A DNA stretch of 64,000 nucleotides from Duganella sp. CF458 (lineage in GTDB: Bacteria; Pseudomonadota; Gammaproteobacteria; Burkholderiales; Burkholderiaceae_D): assembly GCF_900113115.1 (NCBI RefSeq), contig NZ_FOOF01000009.1, positions 1 to 64,000 of the forward strand. Direction: 5' to 3'. The position numbers were made by a program, and so were the translations under genes. The notes under the pieces are model-generated. The model did no database searches. It saw only the letters and a program-made list of their open reading frames with translations, and had not been told where the DNA came from. Of this stretch, positions 24,962 to 34,600 are shown piece after piece. How positions within the stretch are numbered: position 1 is the first letter of the stretch; each line of letters begins with the position of its first letter.

Positions 24962-25038
24962 AGGGGAATCGCCAAGCTGGTTAAGGCACCGGATTTTGAT
25001 TCCGGCATACCAAGGTTCGAATCCTTGTTCCCCTGCCA
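24962..25038 (+). tRNA. tRNA-Gln (UUG)
   Basis: Acceptor AGGGGAA (24962-24968) pairs with TTCCCCT (25028-25034). Discriminator G and an encoded CCA follow. The anticodon stem CCGGA/TCCGG encloses loop TTTTGAT with anticodon TTG at 24996-24998. The T arm CAAGG-TTCGAAT-CCTTG is canonical. It reads CAA, and CAG by wobble. It sits between ispE and prs, as in many Proteobacteria. Confidence 0.97.
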
Positions 25039-25146
25039 CCGTTTTCCCTGGTTCTGTCGAGGCAGCAGTCTCCAGCCAGGGTGAAGACGAAAGCTCCTGC
25101 TCCGCAGGAGTGCCTCAAGAATTCAACACTATCTCTCGGGACTCCC

Positions 25147-26097
25147 ATGGCTTACGAAAACCTGATGGTTTTTACCGGCAACGCTAATCCAGCCTTAGCA
25201 GAAGGGGTCGCGAAAAATCTCGGCATCCCACTCGGCAAAGCAGTCGTTTCGAAGTTCTCGGACGGCGAAGTCATGGTCGAAATCAACGAAAACGTCCGTG
25301 GTAAAGATGTCTTCGTCCTGCAATCGACCTGCGCACCGACCAACGACAACCTGATGGAACTGATCCTGATGGTCGATGCCCTGAAACGCGCGTCCGCCGG
25401 CCGTATCACTGCTGCAATTCCTTACTTTGGCTATGCCCGCCAGGATCGCCGCCCGCGTTCCGCCCGCGTGGCCATTTCGGCAAAAGTGGTAGCCAATATG
25501 CTGGAAGAAGCCGGCGTCGAGCGCGTCCTGATCATGGACTTGCACGCTGACCAGATCCAGGGCTTCTTCGATATCCCGGTTGACAATATTTACGCGTCGC
25601 CAATCCTGCTGGGCGACCTGCAGAAGAAGAACGAAGAAGACTTGCTGGTGGTGTCGCCGGACGTCGGCGGCGTGGTACGTGCCCGTGCACTGGCCAAGCG
25701 CCTGAACTGCGACCTGGCCATCATCGACAAGCGCCGTCCGAAAGCCAACGTGTCCGAAGTGATGAATATCATCGGCGACGTTGAAGGCCGCAACTGCGTG
25801 ATCATGGACGACATGGTCGACACCGCAGGCACCCTGGTCAAGGCTGCCGAGGTGCTGAAAGAGCGCGGCGCCAAGAAAGTGGTCGCTTACTGCACCCACG
25901 CTGTGCTGTCGGGCCCGGCAATCGACCGCATCTCTGGCTCTTCGCTGGACGAGCTGGTGGTGACCGACACCATCCCGCTGTCCGAGGCCGCCAAGGCATG
26001 CGGCAAGATCCGTCAACTGACCTGCGCACCGTTGCTGGCAGAGACCTTCAAGCGCATCATCAAGGGCGATTCCGTGATCTCCCTGTTCGTCGACTAA
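25147..26097 (+). CDS. prs: Ribose-phosphate pyrophosphokinase
   Basis: 316 residues from the ATG at 25147. Class I PRPP synthase motifs are present: [18 protein letters not shown] flexible loop, [11 protein letters not shown] (Mg/ATP site) and [13 protein letters not shown] (PRPP loop). It makes PRPP from ribose 5-phosphate and ATP for nucleotide, His and Trp synthesis. The leader between the tRNA and the ATG has a small hairpin (CTCCTGC/GCAGGAG near 25095) with no T run. rplY lies downstream after a terminator-like hairpin. Confidence 0.96.
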   Translation: MAYENLMVFTGNANPALAEGVAKNLGIPLGKAVVSKFSDGEVMVEINENVRGKDVFVLQSTCAPTNDNLMELILMVDALKRASAGRITAAIPYFGYARQDRRPRSARVAISAKVVANMLEEAGVERVLIMDLHADQIQGFFDIPVDNIYASPILLGDLQKKNEEDLLVVSPDVGGVVRARALAKRLNCDLAIIDKRRPKANVSEVMNIIGDVEGRNCVIMDDMVDTAGTLVKAAEVLKERGAKKVVAYCTHAVLSGPAIDRISGSSLDELVVTDTIPLSEAAKACGKIRQLTCAPLLAETFKRIIKGDSVISLFVD

Positions 26098-26137
26098 ACG
26101 ATTTTCCGGCCGCGGCGCAAGCCGTGGCCGATTTGTT

Positions 26138-26167
26138 GAAGTGCCCTGGTCGCGGGGCACTTCGTTT
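26138..26167 (+). terminator. Hairpin between prs and rplY
   Basis: GAAGTGCCC (26138-26146) and GGGCACTTC (26155-26163) form a perfect 9-bp stem followed by GTTTCTC. It could end the prs transcript or act as an attenuator or leader element for rplY, which starts 43 bases downstream. The T run is short. Confidence 0.45.
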
Positions 26168-26209
26168 CTCAACAAGGCGCCAGCCTTGTTTTATTTTTTG
26201 GAGTATTCC

Positions 26210-26803
26210 ATGAAAGTTGTAGCATTCAAACGTGATCTGCAAGGTACGGGTGCGAGCCGCCGCCTGCGCAATTCCGGCCAGACCCCTGGCATCATCTACG
26301 GTGGCACCGAAGCCCCTGTGACCATCGCCCTGGACCACAACGCACTGTTCCACGCGCTGAAAAAAGAAGCTTTCCACTCCTCCATCCTGGATATGGAAAT
26401 CGACGGCGCCGTACAGAAAGTGCTGCTGCGTGACTTCCAGATGCACGCGTTCAAGCAACTGGTTCTGCACGCTGACTTCCAGCGCGTTGACGCCAACAAG
26501 CCACTGCACGTGAAAGTTGCCCTGCACTTCGAAAACGCTGACGTGTCCCCAGCTGTCAAGCTGCACTCCGCAACCATCAGCCACGTGGCCAACGAGATCG
26601 AAATCTCCTGCCTGCCAGCTGACCTGCCAGAGTTCCTGACCGTTGACCTGTCGAAGATGGATGTCGGCCAGTCGATCCACGCTTCCGAACTGAAGCTGCC
26701 GAAAGGCGTGACCATCGTGACCCACGGTTCCGATGCCACCGTCGCTACCGCATCCGTGCCAGCCGGCGCTGTTGCTGCTGAAGCCGCTGCTGCCAAAGAG
26801 TAA
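26210..26803 (+). CDS. rplY: Ribosomal protein L25 (Ctc form)
   Basis: 197 residues from the ATG at 26210 with TTGGAG upstream. The N-terminal L25 domain ([25 protein letters not shown]) binds 5S rRNA. The C-terminal TL5 domain ([29 protein letters not shown]) is the extension seen in the long Ctc form. The tail is Ala/Glu-rich. prs-rplY-pth is a conserved order in many bacteria; here pth is 3 kb away, past an inserted block. Confidence 0.95.
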   Translation: MKVVAFKRDLQGTGASRRLRNSGQTPGIIYGGTEAPVTIALDHNALFHALKKEAFHSSILDMEIDGAVQKVLLRDFQMHAFKQLVLHADFQRVDANKPLHVKVALHFENADVSPAVKLHSATISHVANEIEISCLPADLPEFLTVDLSKMDVGQSIHASELKLPKGVTIVTHGSDATVATASVPAGAVAAEAAAAKE

Positions 26804-26825
26804 TCCTCTTTCGCGCCGCATGAAG

Positions 26826-26850
26826 AACCCCGCCCCGGCGGGGTTTTTTG
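26826..26850 (+). terminator. Rho-independent terminator of rplY
   Basis: AACCCCGCC and GGCGGGGTT pair around a 2-base loop and are followed by a run of T. It lies 22 bases after the rplY stop and four bases before the convergent gene's stop, so it may serve both directions. Confidence 0.85.
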
Positions 26851-26853
26851 TTG

Positions 26854-27690
26854 TCAGGCTGCGGGACGCGGCTGTGGTGCCGCCGGCGGCACCACGATGG
26901 CCTCGTTCAGGCGCATGAACTTGAAGCCTGCCAGGCCGTTGTTGGCGCGTGCCTGGGTGCGCGCAATGAAAGCTGCGAAAGATTCTTCGCGCACTGCCGG
27001 CGCCGACGAATGCAGGAAGCGGCGCGCGCCCTGCGCATCAAGCACGACCAGGCCGACGTGGGTCACCATGTGCTGGCCCTTGCGCAGCGACACCACTTGC
27101 ACCATATCGCCTTCGTCCAGCGTGCCGAACTCCTGCAGCGCGCGGTCGACCGGCAGGAAGGCTTCCAGCGTATCCTGCAGCGGGATGTCGCGCCGCACAT
27201 GGTGCTGGGACAGCAGGAATTGCGCGCGGTCGACGCGCATGGCATAGCGCGCGCCGCTGCTGGCATCGGATACCAGCCAGCGGTTGTTGATGTTCCAGTC
27301 CACTTCCATGTAGTGGTTGCGGCTGGCCACGCCGATCACCCCGTCCTTGTAGCGGATGCGCTGCAATGTCCAGAAGAACTCTTCCCACGAGGCGCTGAGC
27401 GCCATCGCATAGGTATGTTCGGCGAACACCAGGCAGTCGCTGGCGGACAAGCTGTACATCGGCAGCGTGTCGTGCAGCTCATAGGGGAACTCGCCCAGCA
27501 GGTTCAGCTGGTATGGCTGGCCGATATTGCGGCGACCGATGGCGGCGATGCGCTTGCGCAGGTCCGGTTCGGTACGCCGCACGTCGGCGATGAAGGCACC
27601 GGCTTCCTGCGGCGACATCTGGTAAATCTGTTTCGGAGCGGCCGCCGCGGTGAGCGCGGCGGCCAATACTATGCTGGCAAGGAGGGGCAT
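26854..27690 (-). CDS. DUF1460 (N-acetylmuramoyl-L-alanine amidase-like) secreted protein
   Basis: 278 residues from the ATG at 27690. A Sec signal peptide (LLASIVLAAALTAAAA) is followed by the DUF1460 pattern: YHD-like FPYELHDTLPMY, SASDCLVFAEHTYAMAL with the likely nucleophile Cys, NHYMEVDWNINN, and MVTHVGLVV with the likely His. This NlpC/P60-like fold is linked to cell wall hydrolysis. It starts two bases after the stop of the membrane protein gene upstream, so it is the last gene of a packed four-gene operon. The substrate is unknown. Confidence 0.8.
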   Translation of the reverse strand: MPLLASIVLAAALTAAAAPKQIYQMSPQEAGAFIADVRRTEPDLRKRIAAIGRRNIGQPYQLNLLGEFPYELHDTLPMYSLSASDCLVFAEHTYAMALSASWEEFFWTLQRIRYKDGVIGVASRNHYMEVDWNINNRWLVSDASSGARYAMRVDRAQFLLSQHHVRRDIPLQDTLEAFLPVDRALQEFGTLDEGDMVQVVSLRKGQHMVTHVGLVVLDAQGARRFLHSSAPAVREESFAAFIARTQARANNGLAGFKFMRLNEAIVVPPAAPQPRPAA

Positions 27691-27692
27691 GT

Positions 27693-28133
27693 TCAGGCAG
27701 CTTGGGTGGGGGACGGCCAGGTGAAGTAAGACTTCGCGATATAGCCCCAGGGTACGGCCACGATGGCCAGCAGCACGCCGAGGAAGGCATAGGTGGTGCT
27801 TTCCGCCGGCGAGCCGACCAGTTCGCCGCGCGCCCAGAGCGGGTAGGCGACGATTGCCAGCCACATCACTTTGTAGAAGACTTCCAGCAGGATGATCGGC
27901 AGCATCTTCACCGGCCGCAGCAGGCCCAGGCCGGCCAGCGTGGCAAAAGCGGTCCACACCGTCCAGGCCACCGCCTGGTTCGGCTCCCACTGGCCCTGGT
28001 GGGTCAGGATTTCGGTCCAGGTCGTCTGGCCCAGCATGAAGAACATCAGCGCGTAGAGCAGGCGCAGCAAGTAGAGGTTGATGCGCATGACGCCTTCATG
28101 CCGCGGATCGCGCTGCCACAGGCGGGCCAGCAT
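27693..28133 (-). CDS. Four-helix membrane protein of unknown function
   Basis: 146 residues (or 131 from the Met at 28088). Four predicted membrane helices: LYLLRLLYALMFFMLGQ, AVAWTVWTAFATLAGLGLL, MLPIILLEVFYKVMWLAIV and TYAFLGVLLAIVAVPWGYIA. Charged residues Trp-Thr-Glu near the first loop and Glu in the third helix (LLEVFYK) are possible functional sites. No family is recognised. The start overlaps the stop of the preceding small protein (TGATG). Confidence 0.7.
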   Translation of the reverse strand: MLARLWQRDPRHEGVMRINLYLLRLLYALMFFMLGQTTWTEILTHQGQWEPNQAVAWTVWTAFATLAGLGLLRPVKMLPIILLEVFYKVMWLAIVAYPLWARGELVGSPAESTTYAFLGVLLAIVAVPWGYIAKSYFTWPSPTQAA

Positions 28134-28390
28134 CAGCCCACCTCTTTCAGCATGGTTTCGACTTCGGCCAGGCGGCCGTTCATGTTTGCCAGCGTGGCGT
28201 GCATGGCCGCCAGCGCGGCAGCGTTTTCAGCCTGCGCGGCAGCCGAACGTGCCGCCAGTTCGCGGTACGCCTCGGCGCTGGCGGATTCGGCGCGCGCCTT
28301 GTGCGCGGCAGACCAGTACTTCATGCCAAAGACCACCAGCACGGTGGCCAGCGGCAGGCCCAGGGTCAGCAGGTAAATATGTTCGGACAT
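28133..28390 (-). CDS. Small membrane-anchored coiled-coil protein (PspB-like layout)
   Basis: 85 residues: an N-terminal membrane helix (IYLLTLGLPLATVLVVFGM) followed by an Ala/Glu-rich coiled coil that ends RLAEVETMLKEVG. The layout, and a final RxxxxExxL-type segment, recall PspB of the phage-shock system, but the similarity is architectural. It starts four bases after the stop of the ArsR-type gene and overlaps the next membrane protein gene. It may sense or relay an envelope signal to the regulator. Confidence 0.65.
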   Translation of the reverse strand: MSEHIYLLTLGLPLATVLVVFGMKYWSAAHKARAESASAEAYRELAARSAAAQAENAAALAAMHATLANMNGRLAEVETMLKEVG

Positions 28391-28394
28391 ACGG

Positions 28395-28697
28395 TCATTC
28401 CTCTTCCAGGTTGAGATGTTGGGCGGCTTCCACGATCGCTGCGGGATCGAGCGTCAGGCGGAAATCGGCCACTTCGAAGTAGTTCAGCGCCTTGCCGTCG
28501 CTGGAGAGTTCATGCTGGCTGGTGACGAGGCCAGCCGCTTCCAGCTTGGCAAGGTGCAGGTGCAGCAGCGGACGGCTGATGCCTACGTCGCGCGCCAGTT
28601 GGCTGACGTAGTTGCGGCCGTCCGCTTTCAATGCAGCGATGATGCGCAAGCGGTGCGGATTGGCGAGCGCTTCGAGCACGGGCAGCAGTTTTTGCAT
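28395..28697 (-). CDS. ArsR-family winged-helix regulator
   Basis: 100 residues. A winged helix with LLPVLEALANPHRLRIIAAL, YVSQLARDVGISRPLLHLHLAKLEAAGLV and a wing (SDGKALNYFEV). It lacks the ArsR metal Cys motif (ELCVCDL), so it is not a classical metal sensor. It is the first gene of the operon with two membrane proteins and a DUF1460 enzyme, which suggests local control of an envelope function. Confidence 0.8.
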   Translation of the reverse strand: MQKLLPVLEALANPHRLRIIAALKADGRNYVSQLARDVGISRPLLHLHLAKLEAAGLVTSQHELSSDGKALNYFEVADFRLTLDPAAIVEAAQHLNLEEE

Positions 28698-28702
28698 GCC
28701 AC

Positions 28703-28972
28703 TCACTTCAACAGCAGGCGGCAGTTGGCGCTTACCGATTCGGTCGCCATCGCGCCTTTGTCGCCACGTGCGGCTTGCATGCACAGGGCGAAGGCCTCTT
28801 CCTTGGTTTTGGGGCGCTCGCATTGTTCGGCAAGTCGGGCGTTCTGGGCGCTCAACATCCGGTTTTGTTCAAGCAGCTGGTCAATGCGTTCCTTGTCGCC
28901 GATTTGAGCGTCGGCTGCAAACGCTGGCGCGGCCAGGATTGAAGCCAGCAGCAGGGTGGTCGAATATTTCAT
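28703..28972 (-). CDS. Small periplasmic protein, 89 residues
   Basis: AGAAAGGA precedes the ATG at 28972. A clear Sec signal peptide (LLLASILAAPAFAADA) is followed by a short coiled coil (RIDQLLEQNRMLSAQNARLAEQ, heptad-like) and three Cys residues (CERPK, LCMQ and NCRLLLK). It lies six bases upstream of the ArsR-type gene on the same strand and may belong to that operon. No family is recognised. Confidence 0.65.
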   Translation of the reverse strand: MKYSTTLLLASILAAPAFAADAQIGDKERIDQLLEQNRMLSAQNARLAEQCERPKTKEEAFALCMQAARGDKGAMATESVSANCRLLLK

Positions 28973-29240
28973 GGCACGTCCTTTCTGTTTTAAATTGAAG
29001 ACACGTGTAATAAATATCTTACATGTGAAAGCTGGTGTCAAGAAATAAATTTGCCTGCATCCGATTCCACGGACAGGAACTTGCCGGTGTTCTGGCTGGC
29101 CAGAGTGGTTGTTGTGGCGCGATACCTGGAACGCTGACAAGGCACCCTCGAAATAGTTCCGTCGCTACCTGTGCGCCGGCGCAAAGCGTAAGGCGCGAAA
29201 ATGGCAAACAATGGTGGCTTGCCGACAGCGGGAAGCTGCT

Positions 29241-29666
29241 ATGGAACAGTTGACTCCGGATGACCGAATTGCCGGACAGGAGAAAGCCTTGGATGCCGTC
29301 AATTGCGAACTGGCCTTGCTGCGACAACATGTGGACGCACGCTTTGCCAGCATGCAGGCTTCATTTGATGCGCAGTTCGCCAGCATGCAGGCATCCTTTG
29401 ACGCGCAGTTCGCCAGCATGCAGGCATCAACCGACGCGCAATTTGCCAGCATGCGGCAATATGTTGATGATGGCTTCGTCAAACTGCGTCTCGAGATGCA
29501 GATTTATACGCGGGATGAAATCGCCCAAGCCATCGCACCGCTGCAAGTACAAATCGATGCCTTGCGCAACCATGTGGACCGCATCAGCCGCTGGGGTTTC
29601 GGCATGATGGCCACCATGATCCTACTGGGCGAAGTGGCCTTGCTGGCACGCGGGCTGTTCGGTTGA
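29241..29666 (+). CDS. Coiled-coil membrane-anchored protein with four 11-residue repeats
   Basis: 141 residues with GGGAAG before the ATG. Near residues 32-75 four tandem copies of an 11-residue unit (D-A-Q-F-A-S-M-Q-A-S-F) follow one another, encoded by near-identical 33-bp repeats. A charged helix (KLRLEMQIYTRDEIAQAI, then LQVQIDALRNHVDRISR) and one membrane helix (MMATMILLGEVALLARGLF) complete it. Eleven-residue periodicity fits an extended right-handed coiled coil. The layout matches the smaller protein at 17447. Function is unknown; copy number of the repeat may vary between strains. Confidence 0.65.
   Translation: MEQLTPDDRIAGQEKALDAVNCELALLRQHVDARFASMQASFDAQFASMQASFDAQFASMQASTDAQFASMRQYVDDGFVKLRLEMQIYTRDEIAQAIAPLQVQIDALRNHVDRISRWGFGMMATMILLGEVALLARGLFG
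29332..29463 (+). repeat. Tandem 33-bp repeats inside the coiled-coil gene
   Basis: Four in-frame units of 33 bases, each containing TTTGCCAGCATG or TTCGCCAGCATGCA. The middle two are almost identical; the last diverges (GCGGCAATATG). The pattern fits recent slippage or unequal recombination. Boundaries are approximate. Confidence 0.7.
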
Positions 29667-29676
29667 GGTCGAGGGT

Positions 29677-29682
29677 ATAATT
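29677..29682 (+). promoter_or_regulatory. -10 element before pth
   Basis: A perfect TATAAT lies 30 bases before the pth ATG. No good -35 is at the right distance, so the promoter call rests on the -10 alone. Confidence 0.35.
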
Positions 29683-29711
29683 TGCGGCTTTGCTACTGCT
29701 ACCGCAAGACC

Positions 29712-30296
29712 ATGCCCATCCGATTGATCGTTGGCCTCGGCAACCCCGGTGCCGAATACGAACAGACCCGCCACAACGCCGGCTTCTGGCTGGTGGACAA
29801 TCTCGCCAATTCGCTGCCGAATGCGCGCCTGCAGCGCGAGTCCGGCTATAACGCGATGGTGGCCAAGACCGTCATCGGCGGCAACCAGGTCTGGCTGCTG
29901 GAACCGCAAACCTATATGAACCGTTCCGGCCAGTCGGTCGGCGCGATTGCGCGCTTTTACAAGATTCAGCCGGACGAAGTGTTGGTGGTGCACGATGAAC
30001 TGGACCTGCCGCCGGGAGCTGCCAAGCTGAAAAAAGGCGGCTCGTCGGGCGGCCACAACGGCCTGAAGGACATCACCTCCGTGCTCGGCACCCAGGACTA
30101 CTGGCGCCTGCGCATTGGCATCGGCCACCCGCGCACCCTGAACCTGAACCAGCCGGTGGCCGATTTCGTGCTGCACCGCCCGCGCCGCGAAGAGCAATTG
30201 CTGATCGATGAAGCGATCGAAAAAGCCTTGCGCATCATCCCTACCGCTGTCGCCGGCGACTTCACCAAGGCGACGATGGAACTGCATACCAATTAA
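29712..30296 (+). CDS. pth: Peptidyl-tRNA hydrolase
   Basis: 194 residues. Hallmarks are [20 protein letters not shown] (catalytic His21 in TRHNAG), [21 protein letters not shown] and GGHNGLKDI. It frees tRNA from dropped peptidyl-tRNA. It converges on the DUF3999 gene; the two stop codons share the palindrome TTAA at 30293-30296. Confidence 0.96.
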   Translation: MPIRLIVGLGNPGAEYEQTRHNAGFWLVDNLANSLPNARLQRESGYNAMVAKTVIGGNQVWLLEPQTYMNRSGQSVGAIARFYKIQPDEVLVVHDELDLPPGAAKLKKGGSSGGHNGLKDITSVLGTQDYWRLRIGIGHPRTLNLNQPVADFVLHRPRREEQLLIDEAIEKALRIIPTAVAGDFTKATMELHTN

Positions 30297-31684
30297 GTGC
30301 TGCCGGCGCCGCCCTGACGCAGCAGGCGCCACACCATCCCTGCCACCACCGCCACGCCCAGCACCAGCACGCCCCACAGGATCACAAGGCGGTTCTGGGC
30401 TGCGCTGTTGTCGGCGCTCGCGCGCTTGGCGGCGTTGGCCAATGCCGCCAACTGCTCTTGCGCCGCACCGGCGGTAGCGCGTTCCAGCGTGCGCAATTCC
30501 GCTGGCGTGAAGCCGGGCGCCACCTCGCCGATATCGCGCGCGGCCGGCGCTGCCTTGTCGCGCCCGACAGCCAGCGTGTAAGGCGGCGTGCCGCCGGCGA
30601 CGAAGACCAGCGTGGCCGGCTGCCAGCTGATGCGCAGCGCGGGCTTGACCGGCGGCGGCTGGTCGAAGCGCAGCACCCAACGCTCGCCGATCCAGACCGG
30701 GACTGCGATGTCGCCCGAAAAGCGCGTCTTGCCGTCTTGTTCCAGGCGGTAGAAGGTAGTGCGCACGGCCGGCTCAAAACGGAATTGGCCGGTGCGCCGC
30801 ACTTCGACGTAGCTGCCCAGCATGGCCGGCAGCACCATATTGCCGCTGTCGACTTGCAGGCCGACGCCCAGAGGCGTGACGCCAGCCGGTTTGCTGTATT
30901 GCAGGTCGCGCGGGTCGCGACCCGGCTGCGCCGGCAGCAGCAGCGATTCGACCGGCGTTGCGGCCAGCCGGTGCACCGGCGCTTGCGCGCTGATGGCGGC
31001 AAACGGCAGCGGTTCTCCGCTGCGCCAGCTCAGGCGCGCGTAGCGCATCGGGCGGGCCGGAAACTCCAGCTTGTCGTTGGCCAGCGTTTCGTCGCTGGCA
31101 TTGGCCAGCCAGCTCAACTCCGCGACGCCGACCGCCTCCCAACGTTTCAGGTCGTCGCTGGCCTCCAGCCAGACCTGGCCGGTATAGGTCTGGCGGCCGG
31201 GCGGCAGCGTGAAGTGCAGGGCGTCGACTGTCGGCGGCTCTGGCAATCCTTCCTGCCGCAAGTCGAGCACCAGTCCGGCCAGGCGCTCCTGCGTACGGCT
31301 GGCCGATGGCGTGCCTTGTTGCGCAGGCAGGCGCACGGACAGCACGCGGCCGTCGGTGGCGGTGCTGACTTCCAGCCCCGCCAGCGGGGCATCGGGGCGC
31401 TCCGCCATCAGCGGGAAGATACGCACCGGCAGGGCGCGATGGGTGGTGCTGGAAGCCGCATCCGGCTGGCGCAGCGCAAATGCCTGCGGCGTCCCGTGCG
31501 CATCGAACACGCGCAGATCGTTGAGCGAGGCCGAGCGCGCGTTCAGGTAGGCCTCGCGCGGCAACTGCAACTGGACCACGCTTGGTTTGCCGGCGACCGA
31601 CAGCGGGATCAGGTGGGTATAGTCCTGCGGCATATCGCTTGCCGTGGTGGTGGCGACAGCAGCCGCCAGGAGCAGCGCGTTCAT
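30293..31684 (-). CDS. DUF3999 membrane-anchored exported protein
   Basis: 463 residues. A short N-terminal hydrophobic signal leads to a long beta-rich region ([18 protein letters not shown], then [16 protein letters not shown] with a carbohydrate-binding-like look), then near the C-terminus a membrane helix ([20 protein letters not shown]). It matches the DUF3999 layout. Its start overlaps the end of the DUF2339 gene by four bases. The two families are regular neighbours in Gram-negatives and are presumed to act together at the inner membrane. Function is unknown. Confidence 0.8.
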   Translation of the reverse strand: MNALLLAAAVATTTASDMPQDYTHLIPLSVAGKPSVVQLQLPREAYLNARSASLNDLRVFDAHGTPQAFALRQPDAASSTTHRALPVRIFPLMAERPDAPLAGLEVSTATDGRVLSVRLPAQQGTPSASRTQERLAGLVLDLRQEGLPEPPTVDALHFTLPPGRQTYTGQVWLEASDDLKRWEAVGVAELSWLANASDETLANDKLEFPARPMRYARLSWRSGEPLPFAAISAQAPVHRLAATPVESLLLPAQPGRDPRDLQYSKPAGVTPLGVGLQVDSGNMVLPAMLGSYVEVRRTGQFRFEPAVRTTFYRLEQDGKTRFSGDIAVPVWIGERWVLRFDQPPPVKPALRISWQPATLVFVAGGTPPYTLAVGRDKAAPAARDIGEVAPGFTPAELRTLERATAGAAQEQLAALANAAKRASADNSAAQNRLVILWGVLVLGVAVVAGMVWRLLRQGGAGST

Positions 31685-34600
31685 GCGGCTTCCTTTTCAG
31701 TTGCGCCGCCTCGGGCCGAGGGGTAGGGGGCGAGATAGCCGATACCGACCATCAGTGCGCCTACTCCGAGGAAGGAGACGATGCGTTCAACGCCGCCGAC
31801 ATTGGACAGGTCGACCAGGAACAGCTTGGCCACGACGACGCCGAGCAGCACTGCGCCGGCAATCCACAACTTGCGCTCCTGCTTGCGCGTCGCAAAGCGC
31901 ATCAACAGCAGCGCGGTCACGCTCCACACCAGCGACAGCATGGCTTGCACGAACTGCGATGCAAACAGGTCGTCGAACCGGTAAGGCACGCCGACGTAAT
32001 GCGACACGCTGCGCAGCAGCGCCAGGTTGAACCAGGCATAGGCGAGCAATGCGGCGCCGGCCAGCAGTTGCGGACGGTATGGCGCGAGCTTGTCCTGTAG
32101 CAGGCGGTAGGCGGCAATCGACAGCAGCAGCGCAAAGATGCTGGTCAGGTCGAGCGGGTTCGCCAGCGGAACGTAAGGCAGCGGTGCCATCGTGCCGTCC
32201 TGCGTCAGGTTCCACACCGCTACCAGCAGCAGCGACCAGCCGACACCCAGAGGCAGCAGCACGTCCCGGTACCAGGCAGCGACCGGCTTCACCGGCCAGG
32301 CATCGGTGCGCACACGGCGCATCAGCCAGGCCAGCGCGCCCATCATCAGCCAGGCCGGCAGGAAATTGGCCCAGGCCGGATCTGCGCCGCTGCCTTCCAG
32401 CCCGCGCGAAATCCAGTAGGCGCCTACCGGCCAGATCATCAGCCATGGGCCGGTGCTGCGCAGCGTGTGCAGCAAGACCAGCGGCGCCGCGCCAAGCTTG
32501 GAGCCGCGCATCAGCCACTCGGACAGCAACCACAGCGCCGCGTAGGCGAACCATACTTCGCCGGCCGGCACCGTGATGCTGCTATACAGCGCGCCAAGCA
32601 TCCCGAGCGTGGTGAGGCCGAACAGCAGCCACGCGGGCAGCACGGCCGCACGCAAGGCCGGCCAGGACAGGCGTTGCGCCAGCTTGATCAACCATGGCGT
32701 GGTAGCGACGATTACCAGGTTGTAGGCGCTGGCACGCAAAGGGCTGTGCGGTTCGAAGTTGCCGCTGATCGCAATTTGGTAGTGGGCCAGCAGCCAGTTC
32801 GCGATGGTGGGCACGATCACCAGCAGCCACCACATTCCGGAGTACGCCAGCACGGCATTTGACCAGGCAGGTGGATACTCCGTGCCGTAGCGCTTCAGGG
32901 TCCATGCGCTGAACACGGCGCCGGCCAGCAGCATCACGCTGCCGAGGAATGGGGTGGCGAACAAGTCCGGCGAGACCGGGGCGACTTGCCAGTTCAGTGC
33001 CAGCAGGCCGGCCAGCACCAGCCCGGCCAGCAGTTGCGTGGCCACGGCCAGCCCGCGCGCCATCGGCCATGCCAGGCGGCGTCCGATCAGGGCCATCACG
33101 ACCGCGGCAGCGAGGGCACTGGCCACCAGCAGGTTGGCCTGCAGCTTGCCGCTGGTACGAAGAATGACCTCGGTCCAGGCGCCGCCGACCAGCCAGATGG
33201 CGGCGCCGGCCAGGAACAGCCCGCCCAGCAGTTGCAGGCCGCCCAGTCCCGCATCGCCGGCATGGCGGCGGAAGCGCATCGCCATGATGCAGGCGCTGAC
33301 CGCCAGCAGCAGGAAGCCCAGCCACAGGTTGGAATGCATCGCCGCTTCCTGGTCCAGCCCGGACACCGAGCCGATGAAGCTGACCCACGCGCCCAGTTGC
33401 ACCAGCAGGCCGAAGCCCCACGCCAACGGCTGGCGCTGGCGCAGGCCGATCCAGACGATGCCGGCGCCTTCCAGGGCCCAGGCGGCGGAAGTCCAGCGTC
33501 CATCGAGCGCCATCGGGATGGCGAGCGTGCCGAACACCACGGCGAGCGCGGTGAACGCATCCACCAGCAGGCCGTAGGTCGCACGGCGGCGCGCCAGCGC
33601 CAGCGCCAGCCCGCCATAGAACAGGCCAAGTGCGAGGGCGGAATAAGCCATGCCGAATTCGAAGCCTTTGACCAGACCGAATTGCAGGCTGGCCGCCAGC
33701 ATCGGCGTGCCGAATACCAGGGTGCCGTCGACGTAGCTTTTCAGCTTGGGCGCCTCGAGGTGGGCGTAAGCGACGGCGATGCCGACGTAGTAGAGGAAGA
33801 ACAGGGCCAGGAAGCCTTGCACCGACAGGTAGAACTGCGGCTCATAGCGCAGCACGCCCCATGCGGTGCCGATGGCGAAGGTGAACGCGAAGCCGAGCAG
33901 GTTCAGTGCGCGCCAGGAGCGCTTGAGCGCAATGGCAAGGACGCCGGCATTGAGCAGGGCGTAGTAGCTGAACAGCGCGACGTGGCTGCCCTGGCCGGTG
34001 GAAGCCAGGATCGGCGCCGCAAAGCCGCCGGTAATGCCGAAGATGGCGAGCCATTGCGCGTTCTGCAGCACGGCCAGCAGGCAGGTGCCCAGGGTCAGCA
34101 GGAACAGCATGGCGAAAGCCAGGCCGCCGGGGATCAGGTGGTAGATGCGGAAAGCGCCGAAGACCACCAGCATCAGCACGGCCATGCAGGTGCCCTGCAG
34201 CGGCAGGCTGACGCCTTGATGGCCGACACGGATACGCCAGGCCCAGGCCAGCGCGGCCAGGTCGACGAGCACGATGCCGGCCAGGCGCAATTCGATCGGC
34301 ACCGTGACGCGGGCGGCAGCGTATTTCAGCAGGAAGCTGACGCCGATGAAGAGGATCAGGAGACCGATTTTCGCTACCAGGTTGCCTTCAAACAGCCAGT
34401 TGCGGGCGGCAGTGAACCAGGCCGGCGGTTGGCTTGGCGGCAGGCTTGGCCGTGCTGCGGGGCGGGCCGGCACGGCGGTGTCCCGGGCGGCTTCCTTGGC
34501 GGCGGCCCAGGCCCGCTCGGCTTCATCGAATGGATTGGCGGGCGGTTCCGCTCGCGGCCCGGCGGGCGGTACGGCCGGTGCCGGCGCTGGTGGCACGGGC

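Noticed and set aside
25095..25111. Hairpin CTCCTGC/GCAGGAG before prs as a terminator of the tRNA
   Set aside because: No T run follows and it is 36 bases before the prs start; more likely plain leader structure.
28133..28390. Calling the small membrane protein PspB
   Set aside because: Only the layout fits; there is no pspA or pspC beside it and the residue pattern is weak.
29332..29463. CRISPR-like short repeats
   Set aside because: Units are contiguous with no spacers, in frame and inside a coding gene.
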